From: Pseudomonas sessilinigenes
GTDB lineage: Bacteria > Pseudomonadota > Gammaproteobacteria > Pseudomonadales > Pseudomonadaceae
DNA length: 64,000 bases
Assembly: GCF_003850565.1 (NCBI RefSeq)
Contig: NZ_CP027706.1
Location: 3,782,001 to 3,846,000 of the forward strand
Reading direction: 5' to 3'
Shown piece by piece: positions 33,305 to 43,208 of this stretch. Both the position numbers and the translations under genes were made by a program. The notes under the pieces were generated by a model that did not search any database, was not told the origin of the DNA, and worked only from the letters and a program-made list of their open reading frames with translations. Numbering within the stretch: position 1 is the stretch's first letter; every line of letters starts with the position of its first letter.

Positions 33305-35980
33305 TTAGTTTGGCTCGCTGAAGTCGTAGTGCAGTTCGTTGTCCCGCTGGCTGATGCGCACTCCGGCCAGGGCCTTGCCTTCGAGCATGCGCGTGAGGAA
33401 CTCGCGGCTCATGTCCGGCAGCAGGCTGTTGGTCAGAATGGCGTCGATCATGCGGCCACCGCTTTCGGTCTCGGTGCAACGCGAGACGATCAGGTCGATG
33501 ACGGCATCGTCGAAATCGAATGGCACCTTGTGGGTGCTTTCCACGCGCTTCTTGATCCGGCCCAGTTGCAAGCGGGTGATGGCCTTGAGCATCTCGTCGC
33601 TCAGCGGGTAGTAGGGGATGGTCACCAGGCGGCCCAGCAGCGCCGGCGGGAAGATCTCCAGCAGCGGCTGGCGCAGGGCCTTGGCGATCTCTTCCGGCTC
33701 CGGCACGTCCTGCGGGTTCTTGCAGACATCGGCGATCAGCTCGGTACCGGCGTTGGTGGTGAGCAGGATCAGGGTGTTCTTGAAGTCGATCATGCGGCCT
33801 TCGCCGTCTTCCATGACGCCCTTGTCGAATACCTGGAAGAACATCTCGTGCACGTCCGAGTGGGCCTTTTCCACTTCATCCAGCAGCACCACGCTGTAGG
33901 GCTTGCGCCGCACGGCCTCGGTCAGCACGCCGCCTTCGCCGTAGCCGACGTAGCCGGGCGGGGCGCCCTTGAGGGTGGAGACGGTGTGGGCTTCCTGGAA
34001 CTCGCTCATGTTGATGGTGATGACGTTCTGCTCACCGCCGTACATGGCCTCGGCCAGGGCCAGGGCAGTCTCGGTCTTGCCCACCCCGGAGGTGCCGGCC
34101 AGCATGAACACGCCGATCGGCTTGTTGGGGTTGTCCAGCCCCGCGCGGGAAGTCTGGATGCGCTTGGCGATCATCTGCAGGGCATGGTCCTGGCCGATGA
34201 TGCGCTTCTTCAGGTGCTGGTCGAGGTTGAGCACGGTCTCCAGCTCGTTGCGAGCCATGCGGCCCACCGGGATCCCGGTCCAGTCGGCCACCACCGAAGC
34301 CACGGCCTGGTAGTCCACGGTTGGCAGGATCAGCGGGTTCTCGCCCTGCAGGGCGCTCAGGCGTTGTTGCAGGTCCACCAGCTTCTCGCGCAGGCCGTGA
34401 CTTTCATCGCCCACGTCGCTGTCCACCAGGCCGACGTTCTCGCGCAGTTGGGCACGGGTGGCCAGCAGCTCGTCCACCAGGGTCTTTTCTTCGTTCCAGC
34501 GGCTTTCCAGCTCGGCCAGGCGCTCGCGCTCGGCCGCCAGCAGGTTCTCGCTGTTGACCTGGCGCTGGCCGATGGCGACGCCGATCGCCTGTTCCCGGGC
34601 AATGATCTGCAATTCGGTTTCCAGGGCCTCGATACGCCGGCGGCTGTCGTCCACCTCGGCCGGCACGGCATGCAGGCTGATGGCGACCCGGGCGCAGGCG
34701 GTGTCCAGCAGGCTCACCGACTTGTCCGGCAGCTGGCGCGCCGGGATGTAGCGATGGGACAGCTTGACCGCTGCCTCCAGGGCTTCGTCGAGGATCTGCA
34801 CCTGGTGGTGCTGTTCCATGGTCGAGGCCACGCCGCGCATCATCAGCAGCGCCTTGTCTTCCGAGGGCTCGGCCACTTGCACCACCTGGAAGCGCCGGGT
34901 CAGGGCCGGGTCCTTCTCGATGTGCTTCTTGTACTCGGCCCAGGTGGTGGCGGCCACGGTGCGCAGGGTGCCGCGGGCCAGGGCCGGCTTGAGCAGGTTG
35001 GCCGCGTCGCCGGTGCCGGCGGCGCCACCGGCGCCGACCAGGGTGTGGGCTTCGTCGATGAACAGGATGATCGGCTTGGGCGAGGCCTGGACATCCTCGA
35101 TGACCTGGCGCAGGCGCTGTTCGAACTCGCCCTTCATGCTGGCACCGGCCTGCAGCAGGCCGACGTCGAGGCTACGCAGTTCGACGTCCTTGAGCGCCGG
35201 TGGCACGTCGCCGGCGACGATGCGCAGGGCGAAACCTTCGACCACGGCGGTCTTGCCCACCCCGGCCTCGCCGGTGAGGATCGGGTTGTTCTGCCGGCGG
35301 CGCATGAGGATGTCCACCAGCTGGCGGATCTCTTCGTCACGGCCGACGATGGGGTCGAGCTTGCCGCTGCGGGCCTGTTCGGTCAGGTCCACGGTGAAGC
35401 GCTTGAGGGCTTCCTGCTTGCCCAGGGCGCTGGGGGCCATGGCGCCGCTGGCTTCGCCGGGTACCGCGCCGGCATTGAAGCCATCGCTGGCGGCCAGGGC
35501 GTTTTCCGGCGAGTCGCCGATGTATTCGTCGAAGCGCTCGGCCAGGGTCTCGACCTTGATCTTGTCGAACTCCTTGGACAGCCCCAGCAACGCATGGCGC
35601 AGGCTTGGGGTCTTGAGGATGCCGATCACCAGGTAGCCGGTGCGTACCTGGCTTTCGCCGAACATCAGGCTGCCGTAGACCCAGCCGCGCTCCACCGCTT
35701 CCTCGACGTGGGACGACAGGTCGGTGATCGAAGTCGAGCCCCGGGGCAGGCGGTCCAGGGCCTCGGTCAGGTCCTTGGCCAGGCGTGCCGGCTCCAGGTT
35801 GAACTGGCGGATGATGCGATGCAGGTCCGAGTCCTGCAGCTGCAGCAACTGGTGGAACCAGTGGGCCAGTTCCACATAGGGGTTGCCCCGCAACTTGCAG
35901 AAGACCGTGGCGGCTTCGATGGCTTTGTAGGCAACGCTGTTGAGTTTGCCGAACAGCGCCGCGCGACTGATTTCACCCAT
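33305..35980 (-). CDS. clpV: ClpV/TssH ATPase of the type VI system
   Basis: ClpV disassembles the contracted TssBC sheath so it can be reused. The 891-residue protein has an N-terminal Clp-N domain (about 1-160). The first AAA domain carries Walker A GEAGVGKTAVVEG near residue 237 and Walker B IILFIDEAHTL. A middle coiled coil follows (about 410-530). The second AAA domain has GTSGVGKTETALALAE near residue 625 and VVLLDEVEKAH. The start MGEISRAALFGKLN at 35980 is chosen because it matches the family; the open frame continues upstream without family similarity. It overlaps tssG by 8 bases. Confidence 0.96.
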   Translation of the reverse strand: MGEISRAALFGKLNSVAYKAIEAATVFCKLRGNPYVELAHWFHQLLQLQDSDLHRIIRQFNLEPARLAKDLTEALDRLPRGSTSITDLSSHVEEAVERGWVYGSLMFGESQVRTGYLVIGILKTPSLRHALLGLSKEFDKIKVETLAERFDEYIGDSPENALAASDGFNAGAVPGEASGAMAPSALGKQEALKRFTVDLTEQARSGKLDPIVGRDEEIRQLVDILMRRRQNNPILTGEAGVGKTAVVEGFALRIVAGDVPPALKDVELRSLDVGLLQAGASMKGEFEQRLRQVIEDVQASPKPIILFIDEAHTLVGAGGAAGTGDAANLLKPALARGTLRTVAATTWAEYKKHIEKDPALTRRFQVVQVAEPSEDKALLMMRGVASTMEQHHQVQILDEALEAAVKLSHRYIPARQLPDKSVSLLDTACARVAISLHAVPAEVDDSRRRIEALETELQIIAREQAIGVAIGQRQVNSENLLAAERERLAELESRWNEEKTLVDELLATRAQLRENVGLVDSDVGDESHGLREKLVDLQQRLSALQGENPLILPTVDYQAVASVVADWTGIPVGRMARNELETVLNLDQHLKKRIIGQDHALQMIAKRIQTSRAGLDNPNKPIGVFMLAGTSGVGKTETALALAEAMYGGEQNVITINMSEFQEAHTVSTLKGAPPGYVGYGEGGVLTEAVRRKPYSVVLLDEVEKAHSDVHEMFFQVFDKGVMEDGEGRMIDFKNTLILLTTNAGTELIADVCKNPQDVPEPEEIAKALRQPLLEIFPPALLGRLVTIPYYPLSDEMLKAITRLQLGRIKKRVESTHKVPFDFDDAVIDLIVSRCTETESGGRMIDAILTNSLLPDMSREFLTRMLEGKALAGVRISQRDNELHYDFSEPN

Positions 35981-37025
35981 GCTCTGTGCTCCTTGGTGTT
36001 TGTGAGGTAGTGGCCTGATCGGCGTAGTGCCGGGCCAGAATGAGATCCTTGGCATCGCTGCCGGGACGGCCGAGCCAGGTGTTGAAACCCAGGCGCTGGC
36101 GGCCATTGAGTTGCAGTTTGGGTACTTCGTCCTTGCGCAGGACCAGGTTCAGGTCCCAGTCCAGTTCGTGGCCCAGGTATTCGGCGACCCAGGCCACCAG
36201 TTCCTTGAACTGCTGGCCGTCGGGGAGCATCCCCAGGTAGTCGTCCAGCTTCAGCGGGCCGAGGCGGATGCGGAATTTGTGCTGGCGATCCCAGACATGG
36301 CTGCCCAGGCAGAAGTCCACTCCCAGCTGGTGGGCCTGGACTCCGAGCCGGCTGCGTTCGGGCAGCTCCAGCCACTGGCCGACGTATTCCTCGATGGCCA
36401 CTGGCAGGCCGAAATACTCGCCGATGATCGCCCGCAGGCCGTCGGGGTAGCGGGTCTGCGCCGAGAGGTGGCCGCTGTAATGCAGTTTGGCGGTGTCGGC
36501 GATCAACCCCTGCTTGAGCAGGCTGGGCATGCCCCGGCCGCTCAGGGCGGCCAGGCGCGCCGACCAGTAGTCGTCGTCCGGGCGATCGTGGCTGACCGTT
36601 GGCCGGGCTTCGGCCCAGGCGCGATAGAACAGGCTCAGCAGGCGATGGTGGAACACGTCCAGAAAGCGTTTGCTGGTGCTGTCGGCGTTGTTGCGCTGGC
36701 GCTCGCGTACATATTCGGTGAGGTGCAGTGGCATCGGCCCGTTGGGGCCGCCCAGGCCGAAGAAGAACTGCTCCAGGCGGGTGCTGGCCCCGTCGTTGCC
36801 GGGGGTGACCGAAGCCAGGGTGGCTGGGGCGAAGGTGCAATCGGCCTGTTGGCCCAGGCGCAGCGGATCGTCCGCCAGGCGCAGGGAGTGACCGAAGCGC
36901 GGCAGTTGCGGCGACAGGCATTCGATACGCCGCAGGGCCTGGAAGAAGTCGTACTCCCAGGGCTCGGCGTGCATCGCCGCCAGCGTATTCAAAGAGTCGG
37001 ACGACGTCCGGGCTTGGCTTTCCAT
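35973..37025 (-). CDS. tssG: Type VI baseplate protein TssG
   Basis: TssG is a wedge subunit of the type VI baseplate, bound to TssF and TssE. The 350 residues include EPWEYDFFQALRRIECLSP near residue 21, PNGPMPLHLTEYVRERQRN near 94, and FHHRLLSLFYRAWAEARP near 125, all characteristic. The predicted start overlaps the tssF end by 37 bases. A second in-frame ATG at 36974 (MHAEPWEYDFF) would remove the overlap, so the exact start is open. The end overlaps clpV by 8 bases, showing tight coupling in the operon. Confidence 0.93.
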   Translation of the reverse strand: MESQARTSSDSLNTLAAMHAEPWEYDFFQALRRIECLSPQLPRFGHSLRLADDPLRLGQQADCTFAPATLASVTPGNDGASTRLEQFFFGLGGPNGPMPLHLTEYVRERQRNNADSTSKRFLDVFHHRLLSLFYRAWAEARPTVSHDRPDDDYWSARLAALSGRGMPSLLKQGLIADTAKLHYSGHLSAQTRYPDGLRAIIGEYFGLPVAIEEYVGQWLELPERSRLGVQAHQLGVDFCLGSHVWDRQHKFRIRLGPLKLDDYLGMLPDGQQFKELVAWVAEYLGHELDWDLNLVLRKDEVPKLQLNGRQRLGFNTWLGRPGSDAKDLILARHYADQATTSQTPRSTEHG

Positions 37026-38848
37026 CGCATGATCTCGCCGCGTTCGGTGGTACGGATCACCGTCTCGGTAAAACTGTTGATCGACACGTAGCGTGCCAGG
37101 AAGCGCTCGAATACGGCCCCGAGCAGGAACACCCCGGTGCCGCGAAACGCGTTTTCATCGAACTCCAGGGTGATCTCCAGGCCCCGTCCGAAGACGATCG
37201 GCCCGGGCATCGGCAGGCGCCGGGTCACCGCCTTGCTGCTGACCTCGCGCAAGCCTTCGATCTGCAGCTGCAGGGCCGCATCGTTGGTGTCGCCATACAA
37301 GCGCAGCAGTTCGCGCAAGGCCGCCGCGCCCTGGCCCTGTTCGCTCAGTGACAGGTAGTTCAGCGACAGCTGGCTGATCAGGCGCCAGGCCTTGCCGTCA
37401 TGGGCGTGGCTGGCGCGTGGCCGGCTTGGCCCGGCCAGGCAGCGGATGGCCTGCACCGGGGCGCTGTCGGCCAGGGTGAAGTCGGTCTTGCCGCTGCCCG
37501 CGTTCATGAACAGCGGCAGGTCGCGGTTGGTACACAGGGCACTGACCCCAAGCTGGCGCAGGTCATGGCGATAGGGCGCCTGCTGGCTGTCTACCAGGCT
37601 GACGAAGGATTCGCTGCCGATGTAGGTCGAGCGCGGGCCATTGCGCCGCTGGTCACTGGACAGTACCCGGGGCTCGCGACGCAGGATGTAGTAGGCCTGG
37701 TCGCGGCCATAGCGTGACGGGTCGCGCACGGCATAGAACGGCAGGAATGGCTGCTCCGGCCCGGTGCCGTGGCCGCTGAGGGTGCTCAGCGAGTGCACTT
37801 CATAGTCCATTGGCCGGGTGCGGTCGGCGATCACATGGTGCTCGTTGACCCGGTCGGACAGGTGGATGCGGTCCAGGCGCTTGGGGAACAGGTTGATGGC
37901 CGGGGTGCAGAAGGGCACGAACTGGCTGCTGCCGACGCTGCCTTCCAGGCTCTGTTCGAAGCGTTCGAACAGCACGATCAGCTCCAGCTCCTGGCCGGCA
38001 CAGCGCTGGACGGCGCGGCCCAGTTGGGCGAATTCGACGAACAGGAAGCGGTTGGGCAGGGCGAAGTATTCCTGCAGCAGGCGGTAGCCCTGGAACGCCT
38101 GGGGCACCACGGGCAGCGCCGCATCGCGATCGTCGAAACCGCGCGAACGCAGGGCGTCCTGGGGCAGGCGCTCGACCCAGTCGCCACCCGGGGCCCGGGC
38201 GAAGATCGCGCAAGCGTTGCCCAGCAGTTGTTCGTACAGGCGAAACGGCAGCTCGTCGTTGCCGTTCAGGTACAGCGGCAGTTCGTCCAGGGCCAGGCTG
38301 CAAAATGGCAGCTCGGCGCCGGTGCGCAGGGTCAGGCGCAGCCCGGCCTTGGCCTTGGGCTCGCTGGCGGCCAGGCGCCCGAGCACCGCCGTCGGGTTGC
38401 CGAAATACTCGGCCTGGGTCACTTGCAGTGGCCACAAGGTCACCGGGTGGGCGGTGCGGTACTCGCAGCAGGTCTGGGTATCGCGACCCAGGGCGGCGCG
38501 CAGGCTGGTGCCGCGCTCCAGGGTGAAGCCGCTGCCCAGGCTGCCTTCATCGGGATCGGCCTGCAATTGCACCACGGTCATCGAGGGAGTCGGTGCCAGG
38601 TAGTGCGGGTAGGCGATTTCCAACAGGTTATGGGTGAAGGTCGGGTACTCGGCGTCGAGCTTGAGCTGCACCCGGGCCGCCAGGTAGGCGAAGCCTTCCA
38701 GCAGGCGCTCGACATAGGGGTCGGCACAGTCCATGCCCGACAGGGTCAGGCGGCTGGCGATCTTCGGGTATTCCTTGGCGAACTCCGCGGCGCTCTCGCG
38801 CACGTGGTGCAGTTCCTGGTTGTACAGATCCAGCAGGCGCGGGTTCAT
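36989..38848 (-). CDS. tssF: Type VI baseplate protein TssF
   Basis: TssF is the larger wedge subunit of the baseplate. The 619 residues begin with [31 protein letters not shown], the strongly conserved family start, followed by [24 protein letters not shown]. The end ([31 protein letters not shown]) is equally diagnostic. Its ATG overlaps the tssE stop by 4 bases. Length matches other H1-type TssF proteins. Confidence 0.95.
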   Translation of the reverse strand: MNPRLLDLYNQELHHVRESAAEFAKEYPKIASRLTLSGMDCADPYVERLLEGFAYLAARVQLKLDAEYPTFTHNLLEIAYPHYLAPTPSMTVVQLQADPDEGSLGSGFTLERGTSLRAALGRDTQTCCEYRTAHPVTLWPLQVTQAEYFGNPTAVLGRLAASEPKAKAGLRLTLRTGAELPFCSLALDELPLYLNGNDELPFRLYEQLLGNACAIFARAPGGDWVERLPQDALRSRGFDDRDAALPVVPQAFQGYRLLQEYFALPNRFLFVEFAQLGRAVQRCAGQELELIVLFERFEQSLEGSVGSSQFVPFCTPAINLFPKRLDRIHLSDRVNEHHVIADRTRPMDYEVHSLSTLSGHGTGPEQPFLPFYAVRDPSRYGRDQAYYILRREPRVLSSDQRRNGPRSTYIGSESFVSLVDSQQAPYRHDLRQLGVSALCTNRDLPLFMNAGSGKTDFTLADSAPVQAIRCLAGPSRPRASHAHDGKAWRLISQLSLNYLSLSEQGQGAAALRELLRLYGDTNDAALQLQIEGLREVSSKAVTRRLPMPGPIVFGRGLEITLEFDENAFRGTGVFLLGAVFERFLARYVSINSFTETVIRTTERGEIMRWKAKPGRRPTL

Positions 38849-39360
38849 GGGCGCCTCCGGGAGTCACCCTGGACCACCCGGACATGCCCGGACTCCAGGT
38901 CCATGTCGGTTTGCAGCAGCAGGCGCAGGGGCATCGGCTGGGCCCACAGGTCGCCTTCGATCTCGAAGCTCAGGGCGTTGTGGTTCATTTCGCCGGGCGC
39001 GGTACGCGCGCGTACCCGCAGGGTGCTGCGCAGGATTCGTGGTTCGAAAGTAGCGATGGCCTGGTGGATCAGAGCCTCCAGGGCCGGGATGTCGATGCTC
39101 GAAGCGCTGTACCCGGCCAGGGCCGGCAGGCCGTAGTTGACCACCGAAGTACCGGCGGGGGTGTGCAGGGTGGCATCGGCTTCCAGCAATGAGGTGGTAT
39201 TGAGCAGCCAGGCGAGGTCGCGCAGGACCGAGGCCTTGAGCTGGCTCAGGGACAGCACGCGCTTGTCCGGGCTTTCTTTCAGGTTGCCGGGTTCGTCGTC
39301 GGTCAGACGATCCAGCAGGGAAGGTTGCAAGCGATCGCGGGCGGCGATGTCGGTTACCAA
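38845..39360 (-). CDS. tssE: Type VI baseplate protein TssE (gp25-like)
   Basis: TssE is the gp25-like hub component of the baseplate. The 171-residue protein has [14 protein letters not shown] at its start, [12 protein letters not shown] near residue 45 and the motif for an EPR-type loop, [19 protein letters not shown] near residue 105, which is the hallmark. Translation appears to begin at TTG 39360: no ATG is available before the conserved part, and GGAG lies about 8-11 bases upstream. It follows hcp after 149 bases that contain a strong hairpin. The tagJ gene present here in P. aeruginosa is absent. Confidence 0.92.
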   Translation of the reverse strand: MVTDIAARDRLQPSLLDRLTDDEPGNLKESPDKRVLSLSQLKASVLRDLAWLLNTTSLLEADATLHTPAGTSVVNYGLPALAGYSASSIDIPALEALIHQAIATFEPRILRSTLRVRARTAPGEMNHNALSFEIEGDLWAQPMPLRLLLQTDMDLESGHVRVVQGDSRRRP

Positions 39361-39444
39361 AGGGTTCGCTCCAGGATCGGATTGCGCAGGCAGGACGTCA
39401 GGAAAATGGATACAACCTCAAAACGCACAAACCTGTAGCCGCTG

Positions 39445-39494
39445 CCGCAGGCGACGAGACCCGGGACGTTGCCCGGGCCTTGGATTGCCTGCGG
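39445..39494 (-). other. Nested hairpin between hcp and tssE
   Basis: An outer 8-bp stem (CCGCAGGC / GCCTGCGG) encloses an inner CCCGGG / CCCGGG stem. The transcript of the tss operon would fold strongly right after hcp. No T-run follows, so it is more likely a stability or attenuation element than a simple terminator. Confidence 0.6.
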
Positions 39495-39509
39495 CGCGAC
39501 CGCAATGGA

Positions 39510-39998
39510 TCAGCGCTTGGTGTTCGAGCGGATGTTCCAGCCGTACTTGATCGGGCCGCCGTCCTTGGTGCCGTCGGCTTTCTGCGGTTGGTACTCGACC
39601 GCCACCTGGGCGAAGTTCAGGGTGATGTTCTCGGTCAGGCGATCGTCGCTGCCCGAACCACCGGTGCTCAGGGAAGTGATCAGCACTTCTTCCAGGTCGA
39701 TGATCATGTACTCGACCTGGCTTTCACCACCGGCCTTGCGCACGGTCAGGCGCACCTTGTCGATGTGCTTGCCGCTGGAGCAGTGCATCATCAGGTTCGG
39801 CGAAGCCTTGTCGACGTACTTGGTCAGCGACAGGTCCTGGATGTTGACCTTGCCCGCGCCGCCGCCACCGCCTACGTGCATGTTGCCGGACTGGGACATG
39901 CCCCAGCTCCAGTTCAGCACGTCGATCTCGTCCTTGTGGGCTTTGTCCATGGACTCGCCCTTGATGTCACCGATCTTGATGAAAATATCAACAGCCAT
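39510..39998 (-). CDS. hcp: Hcp tube protein
   Basis: Hcp forms hexameric rings that stack into the secreted inner tube and can carry small effectors. The 162 residues start MAVDIFIKIGDIKGES and contain NMHVGGGGGAGKVNIQDLSLTKYVDKASP, which is typical of Hcp1. They end with VEYQPQKADGTKDGGPIKYGWNI. ATG 39998 is preceded by CAGGGAGAAAAC, a strong ribosome-binding site; an upstream in-frame start is rejected because it adds residues not seen in the family. Stem-loops lie on both sides of the gene within the operon. Confidence 0.97.
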   Translation of the reverse strand: MAVDIFIKIGDIKGESMDKAHKDEIDVLNWSWGMSQSGNMHVGGGGGAGKVNIQDLSLTKYVDKASPNLMMHCSSGKHIDKVRLTVRKAGGESQVEYMIIDLEEVLITSLSTGGSGSDDRLTENITLNFAQVAVEYQPQKADGTKDGGPIKYGWNIRSNTKR

Positions 39999-40045
39999 GT
40001 TTTCTCCCTGTGTGGCACTTGCCACGATGTTTGTTCAGCTTTGTG

Positions 40046-40071
40046 GCCACCGCCGCGGAGCGGGCGGTGGC
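40046..40071 (-). other. Stem-loop between tssC and hcp
   Basis: A perfect 9-bp stem (GCCACCGCC / GGCGGTGGC) with an 8-base loop lies 48 bases upstream of the hcp start and just after the tssC stop. It could protect or release a separate hcp message. Confidence 0.65.
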
Positions 40072-40082
40072 TACAGGTTGGG

Positions 40083-41576
40083 TCAGGCGCCTTTTGCCGA
40101 TGGCAGCTTGGATACCAGGCGCAGCGAAACGGTCAGTCCTTCGAGCTGGTAGTGCGGGCGCAGGAAGAACTTGGAGTTGTAGTAGCCAGGGTTGCCTTCG
40201 ACTTCCTCGACCACCACTTCCGCCGCGGCCAGAGGATGCTGGGCCTTGGTGGTTTCGGTGGAGTGCGCCGGGTCGCCATCGACGTAGTTGAGGATCCAGT
40301 CCTGCAACCAGCGCTGCATCTCGTCCTTCTCTTTGAAGGAGCCGATCTTGTCGCGCACGATGCACTTCAGGTAATGGGCGAAGCGGCAGGTGGCGAACAG
40401 GTACGGCAGGCGCGCAGCCAGGTTGGCGTTGGCGGTGGCGTCCGGGTCGTCGTATTCGGCCGGCTTCTGCAGCGACTGGGCGCCGATGAAGGCCGCGAAG
40501 TCGGTGTTCTTCTTGTGTAGCAGTGGCATGAAGCCGTTCTTGGCCAGTTCCGCCTCGCGACGGTCGGAGATGGCGATCTCGGTCGGGCACTTCATGTCCA
40601 CGCCACCGTCGTCGGTGGGGAAGGTGTGCGCCGGCAGGTTCTCCACCTCGCCACCGGACTCCACGCCGCGGATCCGCGAGCACCAGCCGAAGTGCTTGAA
40701 TGAGCGGTTGATGTTCACCGCCATGGCGTAGGCCGCGTTGGCCCAGGTGTACTTGGAGCTGTCGGCGCCGTCGGTGTTCTCTTCGAAGGCGAAGGCCTCC
40801 ACCGGATCGGTCTTGGCACCGTAGGGCAGGCGCGCCAGGAAACGCGGCATGGTCAGGCCGATATAGCGCGAGTCTTCCGATTCACGCAGGGAGCGCCAGC
40901 CGGCGTATTCCGGGGTGGTGAAGATCTTGGTCAGGTCCCGTGGGTTGGACAGTTCCTGCCACGAGCCCATGCCCATCACCGTCGGCGAAGCAGCGGAGAT
41001 GAACGGAGAGTGCATGGCCGCGCAGACCTTGGACAGCTCGCCCAGGAGCTCGACATCCGGTGGCGACTGGTCGAAGTAGTAGTCGCCCACCAGGCAGCCA
41101 TAAGGCTCGCCGCCGAACTGGCCGTATTCCTCTTCGTACATCTTCTTGAACATCGGGCTCTGGTCCCAGGCCGTGCCCTTGAATTTCTTCAGGGTCTTGT
41201 GCAGCTCCGGCTTGGAGATGTTGAGCACGCGGATCTTCAGTTGCTCGTCGGTCTCGGTGTTGTTCACCAGGTAGTGCAGGCCGCGCCAGGCGCTTTCCAG
41301 CTGCTGGAATTCCGGGTGATGGATCACCTGGTTGACCTGGGCGGTGAGCTTGGCGTCGATGGCGGCGATGATCGATTCGATCGACTTGATCGCGTCGTTG
41401 GACACCAGGTCGGTCTGCGCCAGGGCTTGTTCGGCCAGGGTGCGGACCGCGGTTTCCACGGCTTCGCGGGCGCGCTCGGTCTTGGGCTTGAATTCTTGCA
41501 GCAGCAGCGAGGCAAATTCGCTGGCCTGTTCGGTGGCGCCGGGTTGGGCCTGATTGTCACGCATCAATTCGGTCAT
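40083..41576 (-). CDS. tssC: Type VI sheath large subunit TssC
   Basis: TssC and TssB form the contractile sheath. The 497-residue length is normal. Landmarks are QLESAWRGLHYLVNNTETDEQLKIRVLNIS near residue 95, EYGQFGGEPYGCLVGDYYFD near 150, ISAASPTVMGMGSW near 195, and the C-terminal HYLKCIVRDKIGSFKEKDEMQRWLQDWI near 415. It lies 15 bases downstream of tssB and is followed by a stem-loop and hcp. The start is the family's usual MTELMRDNQ-type start. Confidence 0.97.
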   Translation of the reverse strand: MTELMRDNQAQPGATEQASEFASLLLQEFKPKTERAREAVETAVRTLAEQALAQTDLVSNDAIKSIESIIAAIDAKLTAQVNQVIHHPEFQQLESAWRGLHYLVNNTETDEQLKIRVLNISKPELHKTLKKFKGTAWDQSPMFKKMYEEEYGQFGGEPYGCLVGDYYFDQSPPDVELLGELSKVCAAMHSPFISAASPTVMGMGSWQELSNPRDLTKIFTTPEYAGWRSLRESEDSRYIGLTMPRFLARLPYGAKTDPVEAFAFEENTDGADSSKYTWANAAYAMAVNINRSFKHFGWCSRIRGVESGGEVENLPAHTFPTDDGGVDMKCPTEIAISDRREAELAKNGFMPLLHKKNTDFAAFIGAQSLQKPAEYDDPDATANANLAARLPYLFATCRFAHYLKCIVRDKIGSFKEKDEMQRWLQDWILNYVDGDPAHSTETTKAQHPLAAAEVVVEEVEGNPGYYNSKFFLRPHYQLEGLTVSLRLVSKLPSAKGA

Positions 41577-41591
41577 GATCGTTGGTCCTGA

Positions 41592-42107
41592 TTAAGCGTT
41601 CGGCTCGGAGTCCACAGGCTTTGGCGCGCTCGCCAGGGCCTGGAGCAACGCCGGATCCTTGATGGCTTTCATGATGATTTCTTCGGCACCGGTCTTGCCG
41701 TCCATGTAGGTCAGCAGGTTGGCCAGCTGGGTACGGGCTTCCAGCAGCTGGTTCAGCGAATCGACCTTGCGCGCCACTGCCGCCGGGCTGAAGTCGTCCA
41801 TGCTCTCGAAGGTGATGTCCAGGCTCAGGTTGCCTTCACCGGTCAGCTCGTTGGGTACGTGGAACGCCACCCGTGGCTGCATGGCCTTGAGGCGCGAGTC
41901 GAAGTTGTCGACATCGATTTCCAGGAACTTGCGATCGGCCACCGGGGCCAGGGGCTCGGCAGGCTTGCCGGCCAGGTCGGCCATGACGCCCATGACGAAA
42001 GGCAGCTGGACCTTTTTCTCGGCGCCGTAGAGTTCGACGTCGTATTCGATCTGTACCCGGGGCGCGCGGTTGCGCGCGATGAACTTCTGAGAACTTTGCT
42101 TCGCCAC
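41592..42107 (-). CDS. tssB: Type VI sheath small subunit TssB
   Basis: TssB is the small sheath subunit that pairs with TssC. The 171 residues include MAKQSSQKFIARNRAPRVQIEYDVE at the start, ELPFVMGV-like QLPFVMGVMADLAGKP near residue 35, and RKFLEIDVDNFDSRLKAMQPRV near residue 65. The end carries a helix with LTYMDGKTGAEEIIMKAI. Features and size match H1-type TssB. It is followed closely by tssC (15 bases). Confidence 0.96.
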   Translation of the reverse strand: MAKQSSQKFIARNRAPRVQIEYDVELYGAEKKVQLPFVMGVMADLAGKPAEPLAPVADRKFLEIDVDNFDSRLKAMQPRVAFHVPNELTGEGNLSLDITFESMDDFSPAAVARKVDSLNQLLEARTQLANLLTYMDGKTGAEEIIMKAIKDPALLQALASAPKPVDSEPNA

Positions 42108-42188
42108 GTTGTGCTCCTGGTCGCTGCTGCGACGGTATTGGCGTCGGTCGGTGATTGCCGTTGACGTTACTGCTCGGTCCGCCCGGGG

Positions 42189-43208
42189 TTAGTCGGATTC
42201 GGGGCCGCGCAGGTTTTCAAATTGGGACATGCCGTCGGGGATCAGATTGCGCACGATGGCCGCGAAGTCGGCGTTGACCAGGTTCTTGGCTCGGTTGAGC
42301 AATACCGGTAGCGGACTCGAAGGCTCGTGGCGGCTGTAGTAGGCCAGCAGGCGGTCGAGGCTGCGCAGCACGTCGTCACGGCTGTTGATCTCCCCGGAAA
42401 CCCGAGGCTGGGCCACTGCCGCCGGGGCACTGGAGCCCTCCAGGGCCGGAGCCTCGCTCGTTTCTTCGACGGGGTCTTGCGCACCTTGGGGCGCGTGCTG
42501 GCCCAGCACCTGAAGGGCCAGGCGCAGTGGCTGCTTGAGAGCGCTGAGGTCCACGCCACTGGCGGAACCGACTTGTTCGCTGACCTGCTTTTCGATGGAT
42601 TCGGCTGCCGAGCGAGCGTTGCTCAAGGCAGTGCGAATGGCGTCCAGGTGCACGGGGTCGCTGTCCTGCAGGGCGCCGGCCAAGTGGTCGGAACCCAGGC
42701 TTTCGCCAGAGAAGTGCTGCAAGCCGGCGGCATTGAGTGCCGCCCGCACGCTGACCGGGCCGAAGGTCCGGGAGCGCGTGAGGATCGCCTCGCGCAGCAG
42801 GCCGACGGTGGTGTCGGATGCCAGGCCGGCCAGGGCGTTGATACGTACGGTGGGGTCGTTGTCGTCGTCGGCATCCAGGTGTGGATGCAGGTCTGCCCAG
42901 TAGTCCCGGAGCAGGCCGTTGATCAGCTCGAGGCTGGTGGCCAGGCCCGGAAGGCCTTCGAGGGCCAGGGTGCTCTGCACCAGGAAATGGGTGATGCGCA
43001 GGTCTTTGCTGCGTGCCAGCAAGTCCAGGCTCTGCTGCTGGATGCTGCGCCACTCCGGCGGCTCGGCCGGGAGGATCGAGTCGCCCATGCTGCGCTCGGG
43101 CTGGCCTTGTGCGGCCCGCTCCAAATGCAAGAAATCCGCGTCATATTCCAGATCTTCGCCGCAGGGCGAAGTTGCTGAAATGGCGGCGAGCAACATCGGT
43201 ACATCCAC
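42189..43208 (-). CDS. tssA: Type VI baseplate/sheath assembly protein TssA
   Basis: TssA caps and primes the growing sheath and tube. The product has 339 residues from GTG 43208; an ATG at 43196 would give 335 and has AGGTGG at a good distance. The conserved ImpA N-terminal domain is clear: SPCGEDLEYDADFLHLERA near residue 14, EWRSIQQQSLDLLARSKDLRI near 52 and DYWADLHPHLDADDDNDP near 90. The C-terminal part is shorter and variable with a Pro/Ala-rich linker (about 245-275). It is the first gene of the minus-strand operon, divergent from tagH. GGA words overlap the start. Confidence 0.92.
   Translation of the reverse strand: MDVPMLLAAISATSPCGEDLEYDADFLHLERAAQGQPERSMGDSILPAEPPEWRSIQQQSLDLLARSKDLRITHFLVQSTLALEGLPGLATSLELINGLLRDYWADLHPHLDADDDNDPTVRINALAGLASDTTVGLLREAILTRSRTFGPVSVRAALNAAGLQHFSGESLGSDHLAGALQDSDPVHLDAIRTALSNARSAAESIEKQVSEQVGSASGVDLSALKQPLRLALQVLGQHAPQGAQDPVEETSEAPALEGSSAPAAVAQPRVSGEINSRDDVLRSLDRLLAYYSRHEPSSPLPVLLNRAKNLVNADFAAIVRNLIPDGMSQFENLRGPESD

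Noticed and set aside
33329..36010. Open frame of 893 codons on the plus strand opposite clpV
   Set aside because: It is a shadow of the ClpV coding sequence, without motifs or a proper ribosome-binding site.
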